Shown here: positions 34,375 through 44,751 of the stretch, one piece after another | Layout: the number at the start of each line of letters is the position of its first letter | How positions within the stretch are numbered: the stretch's first letter is position 1 | Origin: Fragilaria radians | Taxonomy: Eukaryota > Bacillariophyta > Fragilariophyceae > Fragilariales > Fragilariaceae | Length of the DNA stretch: 64,000 nt | NCBI GenBank assembly: GCA_900642245.1 | Contig: CAAAJI010000001.1 | Location: forward strand, 959,742-1,023,741 | Direction: 5' to 3' | The notes under the pieces: model-generated | Seen by the model: only the letters and a program-made list of their open reading frames with translations | What the model was told of the DNA's origin: nothing | Database searches by the model: none | Program-made: the position numbers and the translations under genes

Positions 34375-35567
34375 ATTGGAGGTCGAATCATGCTCTCAGT
34401 TTCCATGAAGCTTCTTTTTAATGCAATAGATCAAATAGTACCATGAGACAAATTATTCGCATGTGAATTCTTTCTATCAAATGACTTGACCAACGTTTTA
34501 GGGAAACTCTTCGAATTCCTGGTTTCAGATGTAATACTTGGTGCAAGTTTCATACATCATCAGAAACAAAATCTCTGGCAAAAATCATCTTTCTTCATTT
34601 TCGAATAAATATTTACCTTTTCGGCACATTATACAAGCTTTCCATTGTTGACGAGGTAATTTTTAAAGTAATGACGACCACTCAATTGAATTTAAGAATA
34701 TGCTTGGAGTCAAGTCGTGCTTATTATTTGGACACCACTTCACAAATCTTGAAAGGTGAGTATCTTTTCCATCGCAAACTGCCTTGCAATACCATATCTT
34801 ATTGTTGACATACCTAGCCAAAGATCTCCTCAATCTTCTTCTCGCTCTATTACATTTCTTTCAGCATTTAATTATTTTAGATAGAGTATTCACTTAACAT
34901 GCTAAATGACTCTTTTTAGTTCATTGCTTTTTTTAAAAAAATCAGCAAAAGACAAATTAAGCGCACCTCTTCTAGCTGCATAGAAGAAATTGCAAGCAAA
35001 AGGAGACAGCCGGATTGCAAAATTAAGTCAAAAATTTAACCACGACGAAGGGAATTTGAAGGAATAAATGGCAAATTGTAATTTCCAAGTATTTGTTTTA
35101 GCATTTAAGTCGAATGAAATCAATGACGTGCAATTGTGAATGCTAACATTGTAGAATAGCTGCTCCAATTAGTTATCTACCATACCAACGAGATGCATAA
35201 GCAGCAGATGATTCAGGGTCAGTGGGGGGATCTGTATAGTCTGGGATGCTCCTATGTCCCAAACCAAGATACTTAGATGATCTTTGGGAAGAGTGTCATA
35301 TGGCCTTGGTGGCAGTATACTAGCAAAACACAGGGAAGGTAAAACACAAGTTTCGTCAACAAAGTGATTTGATTGCAGGGCTAATATGCTAATGCTGCAA
35401 TTGACTTATTCAGTCCATGTCACTCTAACAAGTGTAACAAAAGTTTAGAAAATAAAGTTGTTTTTCGATTTCAATGGTTGGGTCGCACACATCCTTGAAT
35501 TTACCGAAACACATAGCTACCGGTTGCGTTGCCTAGTGGAAAACCTAAAAAAGTTTTCTTTTCAAGC
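34375..35567. other. Intergenic, 1.2 kb
   Basis: No supported gene. On the minus strand near 35310-35180, a short stretch after an acceptor-like CCCAAAG reads YLGLGHRSIPDYTDPPTDPE and ends with a stop, resembling a last exon. An overlapping frame is also open there, so the case is weak. Confidence 0.35.
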
Positions 35568-36264
35568 ATGAGGATTCGATTTGCATTTTTGACCTGCTAC
35601 TTCGGAATAACTCTAGCTCTTCTATTAGTTAATCACTCCGTATCGTGGAACTTGGGATGCAAAGATTCATCAAGGCGAAAGCTTCTAAACCGTCTTGTTT
35701 TTTCAACCTCCTTAACAATATTGACGAGTCGTTCTCCAGCATCAGCGACAATCCAAGATGAAAAAGATTTGGAAAGGCTACAAAAAGGCTATCAAAGGCT
35801 TAATTACTTGATAGAAAATTGGGAAAAAGAGACAACAATTTGCGTGACCTCAAATGACAACCCCTACCTTGGGTGTGATCGTACTCCGATGAAAGTAATG
35901 GAATACCTTGGCTTTAAAAACACGGAAGACCCACTTTTTAAGGCTGACAAGGTCATACTTCGACTACAAAGTCTTGCCGCCGATGACTATCAAGATGAGT
36001 ACCTTGAGGCTATGGATACATGGATCGGTAAGTATCCTTTGAGACAATTGAAACTCAAATATTCTGGATATAATTCTAACGCTTTGATGCGGACCAGAAA
36101 AAAGCGAAGAAGGAAGTGGAATGGCCTATGTGTCAAGCTGGGGAGAGTCAAATCCAGGAGGAGGGAAAGATAGAGTTGCTCTATTCATCGAGCGATCGAA
36201 GAAGGATGTCATCGCTTGTCGAGACAGCTTGGGAACTATCATACGAATTTTGAACCCTCAATAA
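35568..36264 (+). CDS. Conserved plastid (thylakoid-lumen) protein
   Basis: Two exons, 35568-36027 and 36098-36264, with a 70-nt intron, give 208 residues. The ATG opens a signal peptide (AFLTCYFGITLALLLVNHSVS followed by Trp). A second signal follows: twin Arg in SSRRKLLNRL, a hydrophobic core and an Ala-X-Ala site (SPASA), typical of Tat-dependent import into the thylakoid lumen. The mature part is about 140 residues and helical, with ENWEKETTIC, NPYLGCDRTPMKVMEYLGF and, after splicing, GMAYVSSWGESNPGGGKDR. I recall this block as conserved in plastid proteins of diatoms and relatives, but without a known function. Two Cys residues about 15 apart could form a disulfide in the lumen. Splicing is supported because exon 2 only reads the conserved block in the spliced frame. 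Confidence 0.82.
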
Positions 36265-36887
36265 GGAAGGCGGAATTCATTCCATCAATGTTTAATTCAA
36301 ATCACTCAACACCACACCTCTAGACGAGTCCTTCCCAGAAAGGGAGAACGAAAATTTGCCGCTATTCGAATACTTGAATACGATTTCTTTACTTTTTTAA
36401 AAACTAGGTTTCATTACGATATGCTACTTAAGCACAATTGTCAGTCAGACTCTCTAATCTTTATTCTTGAACTTTCCAATTAATTATTTTTGTTGTTGCT
36501 ATCGATCTTGGGTTCTATTCCCTTTCTCCAGTTTACTTTTTACTCATTCGGTAACCATTTTCCAGTTTTGTATGTCTCAAATTGTAACTTGAGTCCAACG
36601 ATGTCTCTCTCTTCAAACGGCTTTTGAAGTCGGTGGAACATCGTATTTATTCCAAAGATCCTAGCTTTATTAATGATCAATTCTAACTCTCTATAGAAAA
36701 TATGTATGCAAAATTAGTAGGTGATTATTTCAAGGTAGGGAATATAATGTGACCCTTGATTTAAGATGCTGCCTGCATCAATCCTGACGCTACGAGCCAC
36801 AATCAGAACCACAAGATTAAGGAAAAAATGCTACGAGAGATTTGTTGTGAATTGGAACCAAGGGATTCAGTAAGGTTTTTCTTAGTC
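36265..36887. other. Convergent intergenic region
   Basis: Lies between two gene ends and holds their 3' flanks. No gene seen. Confidence 0.5.
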
Positions 36888-38081
36888 TCATAAAGAATCA
36901 GTGAGTCTTTGGTTGTTGTGTCGATTTTGCACAACTCTCTCTGCCATTGAACGTTGATTACCATGTATGCCATGTGTTTGCCTCGCAATATCATGAAGAA
37001 ACGCCGCAGATTTTCTCTCATCTTCTTCTTGTGTCGGTTTTTGAATAACTCGACTTGTTTCGTATTTCATGGCATCTAATTGCATTTCTTTTCGCGCTTT
37101 CTCACGTTCTTCAGCAGTGTAACGACAATGATGATTTGAATAGACTTGATTGCTTTTTCTTTTTTCGCGTGCCTGTAGTCTTTGAGCAACGAAGTCTGAA
37201 CTCGGCTTTAAATCCGACAAATTGAGAGATCTTGACGGACCTTTCAATCCATAAGAAGGAACATTTTGCTTCAAATTACTATTATTCCTTACATCATAGT
37301 TAGAGTCTCGTCTTCCATCATGCCCTAGCTTATGCATCATTTCATTCTCAGAGCTTCTACTTTCGATGTTTCGAAATCGAACAGATCCCTCACTGTCACT
37401 ATCTTGATGCGATTTTCGATGGGAGTAATCAGACTTCTTTCCTTCTTTTTTATGCCTTTTCTTTTCTCTCTTCTTATCCTTACTTTTACGTTTTTTAATC
37501 TTCAATTCTTCTGCTTGATCAATCACTGGTTCTCCCAAAACTTTGGCATAGAGATGCTTTGTTTTTTGAATCTTTAACTCATTTTCTTGTCTCTTCTGAT
37601 TGATAATAAACATAGGGTCTTCATGCTGAATTCGATATGCTTCGTTTCTCTCTGCCACTGTAGCTCCAGAGGGCTTATAGATAGAGCTTTGGGTATTGTC
37701 GGTGTCCAATTTTGGTATAATTTTATGATACCCATGCATCTCTTCTTCAACCAAATCTCCTTTCTGTGGAACAAACTTTGCATCATTAAATTCCTTTCCT
37801 AACAAGTATTCCTCAGCTATCTTCTTCGCATCTTCTTTGGAAGCCTCTGATGTCACTCCTTGGTACATCCAATCAATTCCTCTATCTAATCGATTTGACT
37901 TTCGTCCCGCAATTCGATCCAAGTCTTCTTCTTCACGTTCACGTTGGATTTGTTTTGCCAGTTCTTTAGTCTTAGAATCTTCAGCTGCCTTTTTCTGCTC
38001 CTCTATCCATACTCGCTCTTGATTTGCGATGTTTTTAGTGTGCCATGATTTCTTGGAAAGAAACGCAAGTCCTTGCACCAT
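36888..38081 (-). CDS. CWC25: Pre-mRNA splicing factor CWC25 homologue
   Basis: Single exon, 397 residues, ATG at 38079-38081. The N-terminus (LAFLSKKSWHTKNIANQERVW) is the Cir_N-type domain that defines CWC25/CCDC49. A charged helix follows (QIQREREEEDLDRI), then RLDRGIDWMYQG, the second family landmark. The middle is Lys/Arg/Ser-rich (KKREKKRHKKEGKK), as in other splicing factors, and the C-terminal 100 residues are basic and Gln-rich. CWC25 binds the catalytically activated spliceosome and is needed for the first transesterification step. Every gene in this window with an intron depends on this machinery. The family assignment rests on the N-terminal 75 residues; the rest diverges, as is usual. 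Confidence 0.9.
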   Translation of the reverse strand: MVQGLAFLSKKSWHTKNIANQERVWIEEQKKAAEDSKTKELAKQIQREREEEDLDRIAGRKSNRLDRGIDWMYQGVTSEASKEDAKKIAEEYLLGKEFNDAKFVPQKGDLVEEEMHGYHKIIPKLDTDNTQSSIYKPSGATVAERNEAYRIQHEDPMFIINQKRQENELKIQKTKHLYAKVLGEPVIDQAEELKIKKRKSKDKKREKKRHKKEGKKSDYSHRKSHQDSDSEGSVRFRNIESRSSENEMMHKLGHDGRRDSNYDVRNNSNLKQNVPSYGLKGPSRSLNLSDLKPSSDFVAQRLQAREKRKSNQVYSNHHCRYTAEEREKARKEMQLDAMKYETSRVIQKPTQEEDERKSAAFLHDIARQTHGIHGNQRSMAERVVQNRHNNQRLTDSL

Positions 38082-39987
38082 TGGTCTGAACTTTCAATGT
38101 TTCTATTGATGTGATGTTCAGCGAAGGGTGATTCTCGGTTAACTCAAACTCTAATCATTTTACTACATCACAACAATTTAACCGTGTCCATTAGTCAGAA
38201 ATTAAACTCGATAGAATCGTTGTTACGACCTGAAAGATTATCTGTAAAAATAATTGTATCTCGAAGAGGACTCTTGACCAATGGCATCTTATTTATTGCC
38301 TTTTCAAATGCTCTTGGATTGGAAAACGACTTCTGTAAATTGTAAATGACATTTGTGGATCATCACATAAAAAAATGCTAGATATCATTCATTTTTCTCC
38401 TGCTAGCTTTCTTTGCTAACAAAGTCAGAATCAAAATAATGGAAAAATGCATCAAGGAAATGATGTAGAGCTTTGCTCTGTGCTAGCTAACCTATGCCAA
38501 CGAGGGTTTCCTTTTACTCAAGATCTTGCAACGATAGAATATGTATCTTGCATAAGTCCATTTTGATTATTTCCTATGATTAATCTTAAACAGATGAAGT
38601 AAGAATCATTGAAAATGAAGGTCAATAGCAAACAGAATTTGGAAATGATACGTACCAAAACTTTGAGTGATTTTGATGCGATGATTGTATTATGCTGGAT
38701 AATTTGGAGTTGATACTCCTTGATAGATTCGATGTTATTGGGTTGTATGGCGCTCCTAAATGATATACAACTTGTGAGCAAGGGATGCTATCCAGTTTTG
38801 AGACATTCAATCAGCATGGGCACATCATCAAAGGACTTACAGCGGTGATCCATACTAGCAGCAAAATATGCTAATCGTTAACAATGCTATCAATCATATC
38901 AAGGCCGTAGCCATTACTTATAAAGACGGAGATCTCTCACCGCCCATTCAAAACGCAAAGGCATCATGTAACCAATAAGCTAAGAGATTAATCTAACCAA
39001 AAAGAGAGCAGAGATAAGAAGGATCGAATTCTCATACGGTTACAAATATTGTCTCAAACTATCAAATGGGGGATGACAAATCTACATTCCATAGAAAGCA
39101 AATAAGTTAAAGCGAGAGAAGTAGTTACATGAGTTTCTTGATTGAAAAGTGGATGCGCGCAAGTGCTTTTAAGATAATTTGGTAGGGCAATATCATGGAT
39201 TTCTAGCAAGGCCAGGTGAGGTGTCATGATGGCAGAATCTGCAATAGTTAAATGCATCTGGCCAAATATCAGTAAGTGGCAAGTACTGGATTTTGACCAG
39301 CAACAAGAGTCATGCGTCTTTAAGTCTGGTATTTGTTAGGGGCTTGGACAAAAACCTCTGATTTCTCTAATTCCATTATGAAATTTTCTCATTACTAGTT
39401 ACTCAATCACCAATGACAATATTTGTATCCAGAACCACAATACAAGGATTACAAAAGATAGTGATTGCAGCTCATTATTCATTGCATGTTTGCAGATATT
39501 AAGGAAGAACTTTCATAAATGCGAGAAAGTCATTCAAATTCTGCAGGTAAACGACACATTTCAGTAGAATAGAATAAAGAAAAATACGGTTAAGTGACTG
39601 CTGTAGTAAGGATATTTAGGTTAGGGGCACGAACAACATTTTTAATTCGTAACTATGTTGCCTATTGCCATTATTGCAGACTTCTTACCAATCAAACTAT
39701 TTTATCCCACTGAGCTGTGAAATTAGAAGCTGGCAAAAACTTCGAATGGATTCCCTCTATGAGATCGAAGTAAGACAAGAATGAAAAAGGAAGCATCATG
39801 TCTATAATGATCCTTAGTACTACATAATCGAACTGTGTTTCAAATTTTCACCGCGGGATGAGAATCGAAAAGTATTCCATAAACTTTTCTCCTTAATCAT
39901 TTTTTTCTCACGTAGAGTCATATTTGAATCGAGACATCCTCTGTCAATTATCCAATTCCACGTTAACTTTACCAAAGCCTTGTGAAC
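38082..39987. other. Intergenic, 1.9 kb
   Basis: Region between diverging genes (CWC25 leftwards, the unknown protein rightwards). No gene, RNA or repeat recognised; short frames at 38518-38810 and 39054-39257 (minus) show no motif. Confidence 0.5.
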
Positions 39988-41801
39988 ATGAAATGCGAGC
40001 CGTCGTCATTTCATGACAAAGGTCGCTTTGCAAAAAAAGAATGGAGACTTTCGACTTCAAGTAAGAGGCAACTTGAGCCAACCTTTCATAAGACAAGAAA
40101 CAGTTCACGTTTGGGCAACTCTCCTCCAAATACCGAAGAATTATCACCCGGTGATGATCATCTACAGCGTACACAATACATACCACGATCACTTTGGAAT
40201 GCCGAAGATTCTTCTGATGATAACTCGTTTGGATGTCATCGCCGTGGTAAAAAGCCAAAGAGAAATCACGGCCAGAATGAGTATGTTGGATGGCTCGATG
40301 TTTCCACTTTACAACGCGTGGCTTTACGACATAGGGGAATTGCATGCCAATATTATGTTGTCAACGGTACCCATCAAGCACAAGAGTTTCTAAATATATC
40401 CATATCCCCCTCAACAGGTATCATCTTAATAAGTGAGACTGCAGATGAAATGGGAAATGTTAACCACAATTTTCAAAAATTTATCTCGTGGAAACTGCCT
40501 GGGTATCGAGAAACGAACTCTATTTACAATAACCCCAAACCTGGCTTTCACGATGCGAGTACAGCTTTGAACGCTTATCCAAGTATATCACTTCATTCTT
40601 CTTTGAAATCATCAACTAAAGAACTTATCTCCATATTTCTCGAGACTGCCAATCCCGGGACAAGGCCGATTGATTTTTTTGACCAAAACGACCTATTTCT
40701 TCTAGACAAAGAGTTGACAAAAGGTAAGTTTTATCTATCCTAGAGATGTTTCAAGGTATTATGTGAAGCGTGATGTTCCTGCAGATTTCTTCCAACGCGT
40801 ACTCATTGTCTGTTTTCGAGTCAGACTCCCCAAGTGCACATCATATGCATACTTTTACTAGCACCGATCATTCAGATGAGTTATCAAATTGTTTAGCAGG
40901 AAAAGTAAAGCGTGCCATGAAAGACAGGTCACATGTCGGAACTGGGTTCTCTCAATCAACCGATCCTAAATACCATGTTTCAAAGGGCATCTATGAATCG
41001 GAAAATTGCTCATCTATGTCTAGAAGTAAAACTACTGATGCGAAAGCAGAAATTGAAGAGCAGGTATCGAAATCATCATTTATTGTGCTATCCACTAGCG
41101 AATTGCTTACGCAAGATAAACGGCAAGATTCAGTACCCCTTAATTTGAATTCACCGGGAAGAGATGTTTTTCTTTCCCATCGAGATAACATGGCAACGAG
41201 ACTTTCAAATAATATTTATGAGATTAATGTTGACGTCAGCTCAAAAAAAGAAGATTATGACTGCAGTTATTCGTTTGAGGATATCCCAGCTTTTCATGAA
41301 AGATCATCTTCCATGATTGAGGATCCATCTCATCACTTATCCGTACACGGCTCCTCATGCTCTCCCAAAAAATGCTCCCCAAGATGCTTGACAAGCTATG
41401 ATTGCGGGTATGTTTCCCATGAGGAAAAAACTCCTGAGACCCGTAAGATTTGGTACATCGATATCGGGGTAAGCTTTTTAAGATGCTTCATGTATCCACG
41501 AAGCAAACGCTCTGAATATCGCACATCCAAAAGCAAAAGTTTTCGATTTTTGTCGGCCTCAAACAGTTGGAAAACACTAGCTTTATTCTTTGTCCTTATG
41601 GTAGCCATTGTGAAAACACCCAGCCAATCAGTGTATCCAGCACGAATGAGAGATCTCACAGCAATTCAAAATCGAAGTTTGGTGAACGAACTGAGGACTA
41701 AAGACTTTCCGCCTTCACGAGTGGCCTTTACTATCGTTGGTTGTGAGTGGGTGTCGGTGACTTCTGCTCTAATTATTGGCATTCTCTTTACTAGTTTCTA
41801 G
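39988..41801 (+). CDS. Unknown protein with C-terminal membrane segments, frame-broken
   Basis: Exon 1 (39988-40723) encodes 245 codons: a Ser/Arg-rich start and a globular-looking middle (VGWLDVSTLQRVALRHRGI; YYVVNGTHQAQEFLNIS). A 61-nt GT-AG intron ends at 40784. The spliced frame reads DFFQRVLIVCF and then hits a stop near 40860. The neighbouring frame, however, stays open for over 1 kb to 41801 and ends with two hydrophobic segments (TLALFFVLMVAIV; VSVTSALIIGILF). Dropping one T from the TTTT at 40813-40816 would join them. So either the assembly has one extra base or this allele is broken. The family is not recognised. The middle is Ser/Asp-rich, and the end suggests a tail-anchored or hairpin membrane protein. 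Confidence 0.6.
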
Positions 41802-42886
41802 ATTCAAAGCTAATAATGGTATATAAAGCATGGTAATTAGATTACATTATTGAGATCTAAAGTAGCGCAGTGTTGTTGCGATTGGGAGCGAATTCAACTT
41901 TCCACTAGCAAAAGAAAGTCACTCAAATATTGCGGGACTGCAATTGATCACTGGTTCTTGATATACTTCAACAGATTTTAGGCTTGTAGACCAACAATCA
42001 GAGTTACATTTTTTCAATTAAAAAACAGCGACATGCCTAGGGAGCATTAATTGAGGCATTGCAAAAGATTAGAAAATGTCCGCATGAGTAATGATCCATA
42101 CGACGGTTTAAGAGAAAATACGTGTGTGAGACGGCTAGGCCTGTCATCAAAAAGAAAAATTCAAGGTACATTAAGTGATCGTGGAACTTATTGAATATAT
42201 CTGTATTGCTTGCCCAAACCATTGTGATGATGTGTATCCATCATCAAATATAAAAAGATACAAACCATAACCAACAGTTTGGTTCGATATGAATAATCAA
42301 ACCTGGAATTTTATGAGAAATAATTATAAATTAATTGGGTGCAGAGGCTGCAGAGCTAATTGTAATAGAATACTGACTGTACTCCAAGAGATGGAGGTTC
42401 AGAGGGCATTCCAAATTAACTTATCCTTGCATAGAATTATAGTGTTCACTCAAGTCCCAAAGATTGTTTAACTGCATCATATGAGCGTAAGTGACACTCG
42501 ATATTGAAAACATAATTGAAGTATTGAGTAAATTGGTGCTTACAGCTACATTTATTTTATGGCTACTATAAGGATACTCAGACCCACCAAAACTTTGCGA
42601 TATGGTCGTTTTCCATAGGTCATTTCAACGTAGGAGTATGAAGGAAGAATGAATATGGTAAATATTCTAAGGTAGAAGGTATCGTGAGAGCCGACACCCT
42701 CTAACACTGACTTTCATACTTCTGCTTTGGTTTTATGCTGATTCTTCTTTAATTGTCTTTACTTAATTATCCTACTGAGCAATTACTAATTGAAGCAATG
42801 TTGATATTTGGTCAAGATCATGCGTGCAGAATAATTTCAAGAATCTTCGTTCGATCTAAGGCTTACATGCTCTACATATGGTGAGA
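41802..42886. other. Convergent intergenic region
   Basis: 1.1 kb between two converging genes. Short frames only; nothing recognised. Confidence 0.5.
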
Positions 42887-43567
42887 CTATATCGATTCTC
42901 CCACTTTGGCTAACGCGCTCTTATATGCATCTCTTCCATACATTCGCTGCAACCAGCCCTTACAAAAAGGATATCTTACTTCTCTTTCAGAATCAAGTTT
43001 AAATGCCATCTCAACGGGATATATCAACGTAATGTCTGCTGCGGTTATGTACGGACCTGCCACAAAATCACGGCTTGAAAGTTTGGCCTCCAAAACATCC
43101 AAATAGATGGAAATTCGGGGCCCATATACTGTTTCTTGAACTTTACCGTGAATGACACCAAGAATCCCGCGTAATATGCATGGCACTTTTTCTATCAACA
43201 CACTCCATACGTAATCTCCGCTCACATTGGTCCCAAGACTTGCTGGTCCACCATGAAAAAAGAAAAGGTAATCTAATCGTTCTTGAGACCCTATCGGGGG
43301 ACGAAAAGGAGTAGGTGATGAATTCTCAGTGTCTTTATCCAATATGAAATCGATGATCGCATTGGTTTCGCATAACACAAGATTCGGTTCCTCAGTGATT
43401 ACTGGTGAAGTCCCTAACGGTGATATAGCCTTTAATTCAGGTGGTGCTAGCATATCATGCAGATTGCGTTTATACAGTTTCAGCTCATACGGAAGTCCAA
43501 GTTCCTCTAGAAGCCACACTATACGAAGGGATTGCGAGTTTTCAAGATGATGAACCGTGAGCACCAT
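42887..43567 (-). CDS. Glutathione S-transferase
   Basis: Single exon, 226 residues, the usual GST length. The N-terminal thioredoxin-fold domain is plain: VHHLENSQSLRIVWLLEELG, then LAPPELKAISPLGTSPVI with the cis-Pro before Val-Ile, then LCETNAIIDFI (the Glu-[Ser/Thr] pair that binds the gamma-glutamyl part of glutathione; here Glu-Thr). The C-terminal helical domain includes FVAGPYITAADITLIYPVE, the N-capping box region. The class resembles the bacterial and fungal type that begins with HHL.NSRS rather than plant tau/phi GSTs, so an old bacterial origin is possible. The role would be glutathione conjugation or peroxide reduction in the cytosol; no targeting signal is present. No intron, unlike many neighbours. 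Confidence 0.9.
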   Translation of the reverse strand: MVLTVHHLENSQSLRIVWLLEELGLPYELKLYKRNLHDMLAPPELKAISPLGTSPVITEEPNLVLCETNAIIDFILDKDTENSSPTPFRPPIGSQERLDYLFFFHGGPASLGTNVSGDYVWSVLIEKVPCILRGILGVIHGKVQETVYGPRISIYLDVLEAKLSSRDFVAGPYITAADITLIYPVEMAFKLDSEREVRYPFCKGWLQRMYGRDAYKSALAKVGESI

Positions 43568-44751
43568 CTTTTGATAGGCGTTTGAAGAACAATTTTTTTG
43601 CTGAATCGAAGTGTGTGACGTTGTATTAGGAACTGGATTGTCTTACTCGTATTTGTACTCATAATACATAATGCACCTGCAAAGTTACGTGAGATTAAGT
43701 AAGTCTGAGATTCTTGATCCAATGTCCACATTAAACTTGTTTGACAACAAGGTTAGGCAAAAAGACTGAACTGTGTCAAACATGCTTAAGACAGGAGATG
43801 TTCCCTAGAAGAGAATCATGGATTGAACGAATAGACACAGATAACTATGTCATAATCAACATTTATTGCAATGGTTGTAGTGAATTTTCATTATTAATGC
43901 GTCTGCAATGATAATGCCTTACGTGTTAGCATCTTCAGATGGATGACAGAACAAAACCCTTGGTAGGTCAAAGTCCAAGAATACAGCACATACTAATTGG
44001 GACTCTTAATATCAAAGATAAGACCTCCACACATCACACGGTGTTTTGCAAAAAAAATGTTGCAGCAGCAAATCTGAGTAGAAATCAGGAATGACAAACG
44101 ATGAAAGGTCGGAAGAAATCATGAATGAAAAACGATGAAAGGATTGGGTGAAAGAGAAAATGAGGTTGAGCAATGCCTAATATGCTGTATTACTTCCTTT
44201 CCCCGAAGAAAGACTTGCAGATAAGGTTTGTATTGGATGACCAAGCTTTTACTTAATTAAATGATAACTGTGGCTGAGATATCATAATTTCAAGTGATCG
44301 TTCAAAAGAAAGTGCCCTGTGATCTCACTTTAAAAATCTCAATCTAATTCAAGAATTTTGCATGACGTCAATGAAGGAGTAGATAGAAGATCCTGAGTTG
44401 GAATCTACGAAAAAATGGAACCACTCAGAAATGCAAAATATATCTTGCTGAAGGCAATCATCATTAATGTCATTCCATTTTGGTCTTTCTAGGATGCTCG
44501 ATCATCCGATGTTTCGGACACCACATCTTTGTCTAGACAAAGAAAAACCATGCAAAAATGTCATTTGAAGAAAAAGGATTGGTTTACATTATTCTTTTCA
44601 TAGATAACAAAATAGTATCACTTTTTCTAATTCAAAGCGTTGGGAATTGAAGCATAAGAAGGTTTCTTCGCTCCAAAATATTGGTGGTTTGGAGGAAACG
44701 AGTAAGCCAGTGATGGTATGTATGTGTTGAGGAAATTAATGTAAAAACAGA
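43568..44751. other. Divergent intergenic region
   Basis: 1.2 kb between the GST gene (leftwards) and PMS2 (rightwards), so both promoters should be here. No clear element or gene seen. Confidence 0.5.
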
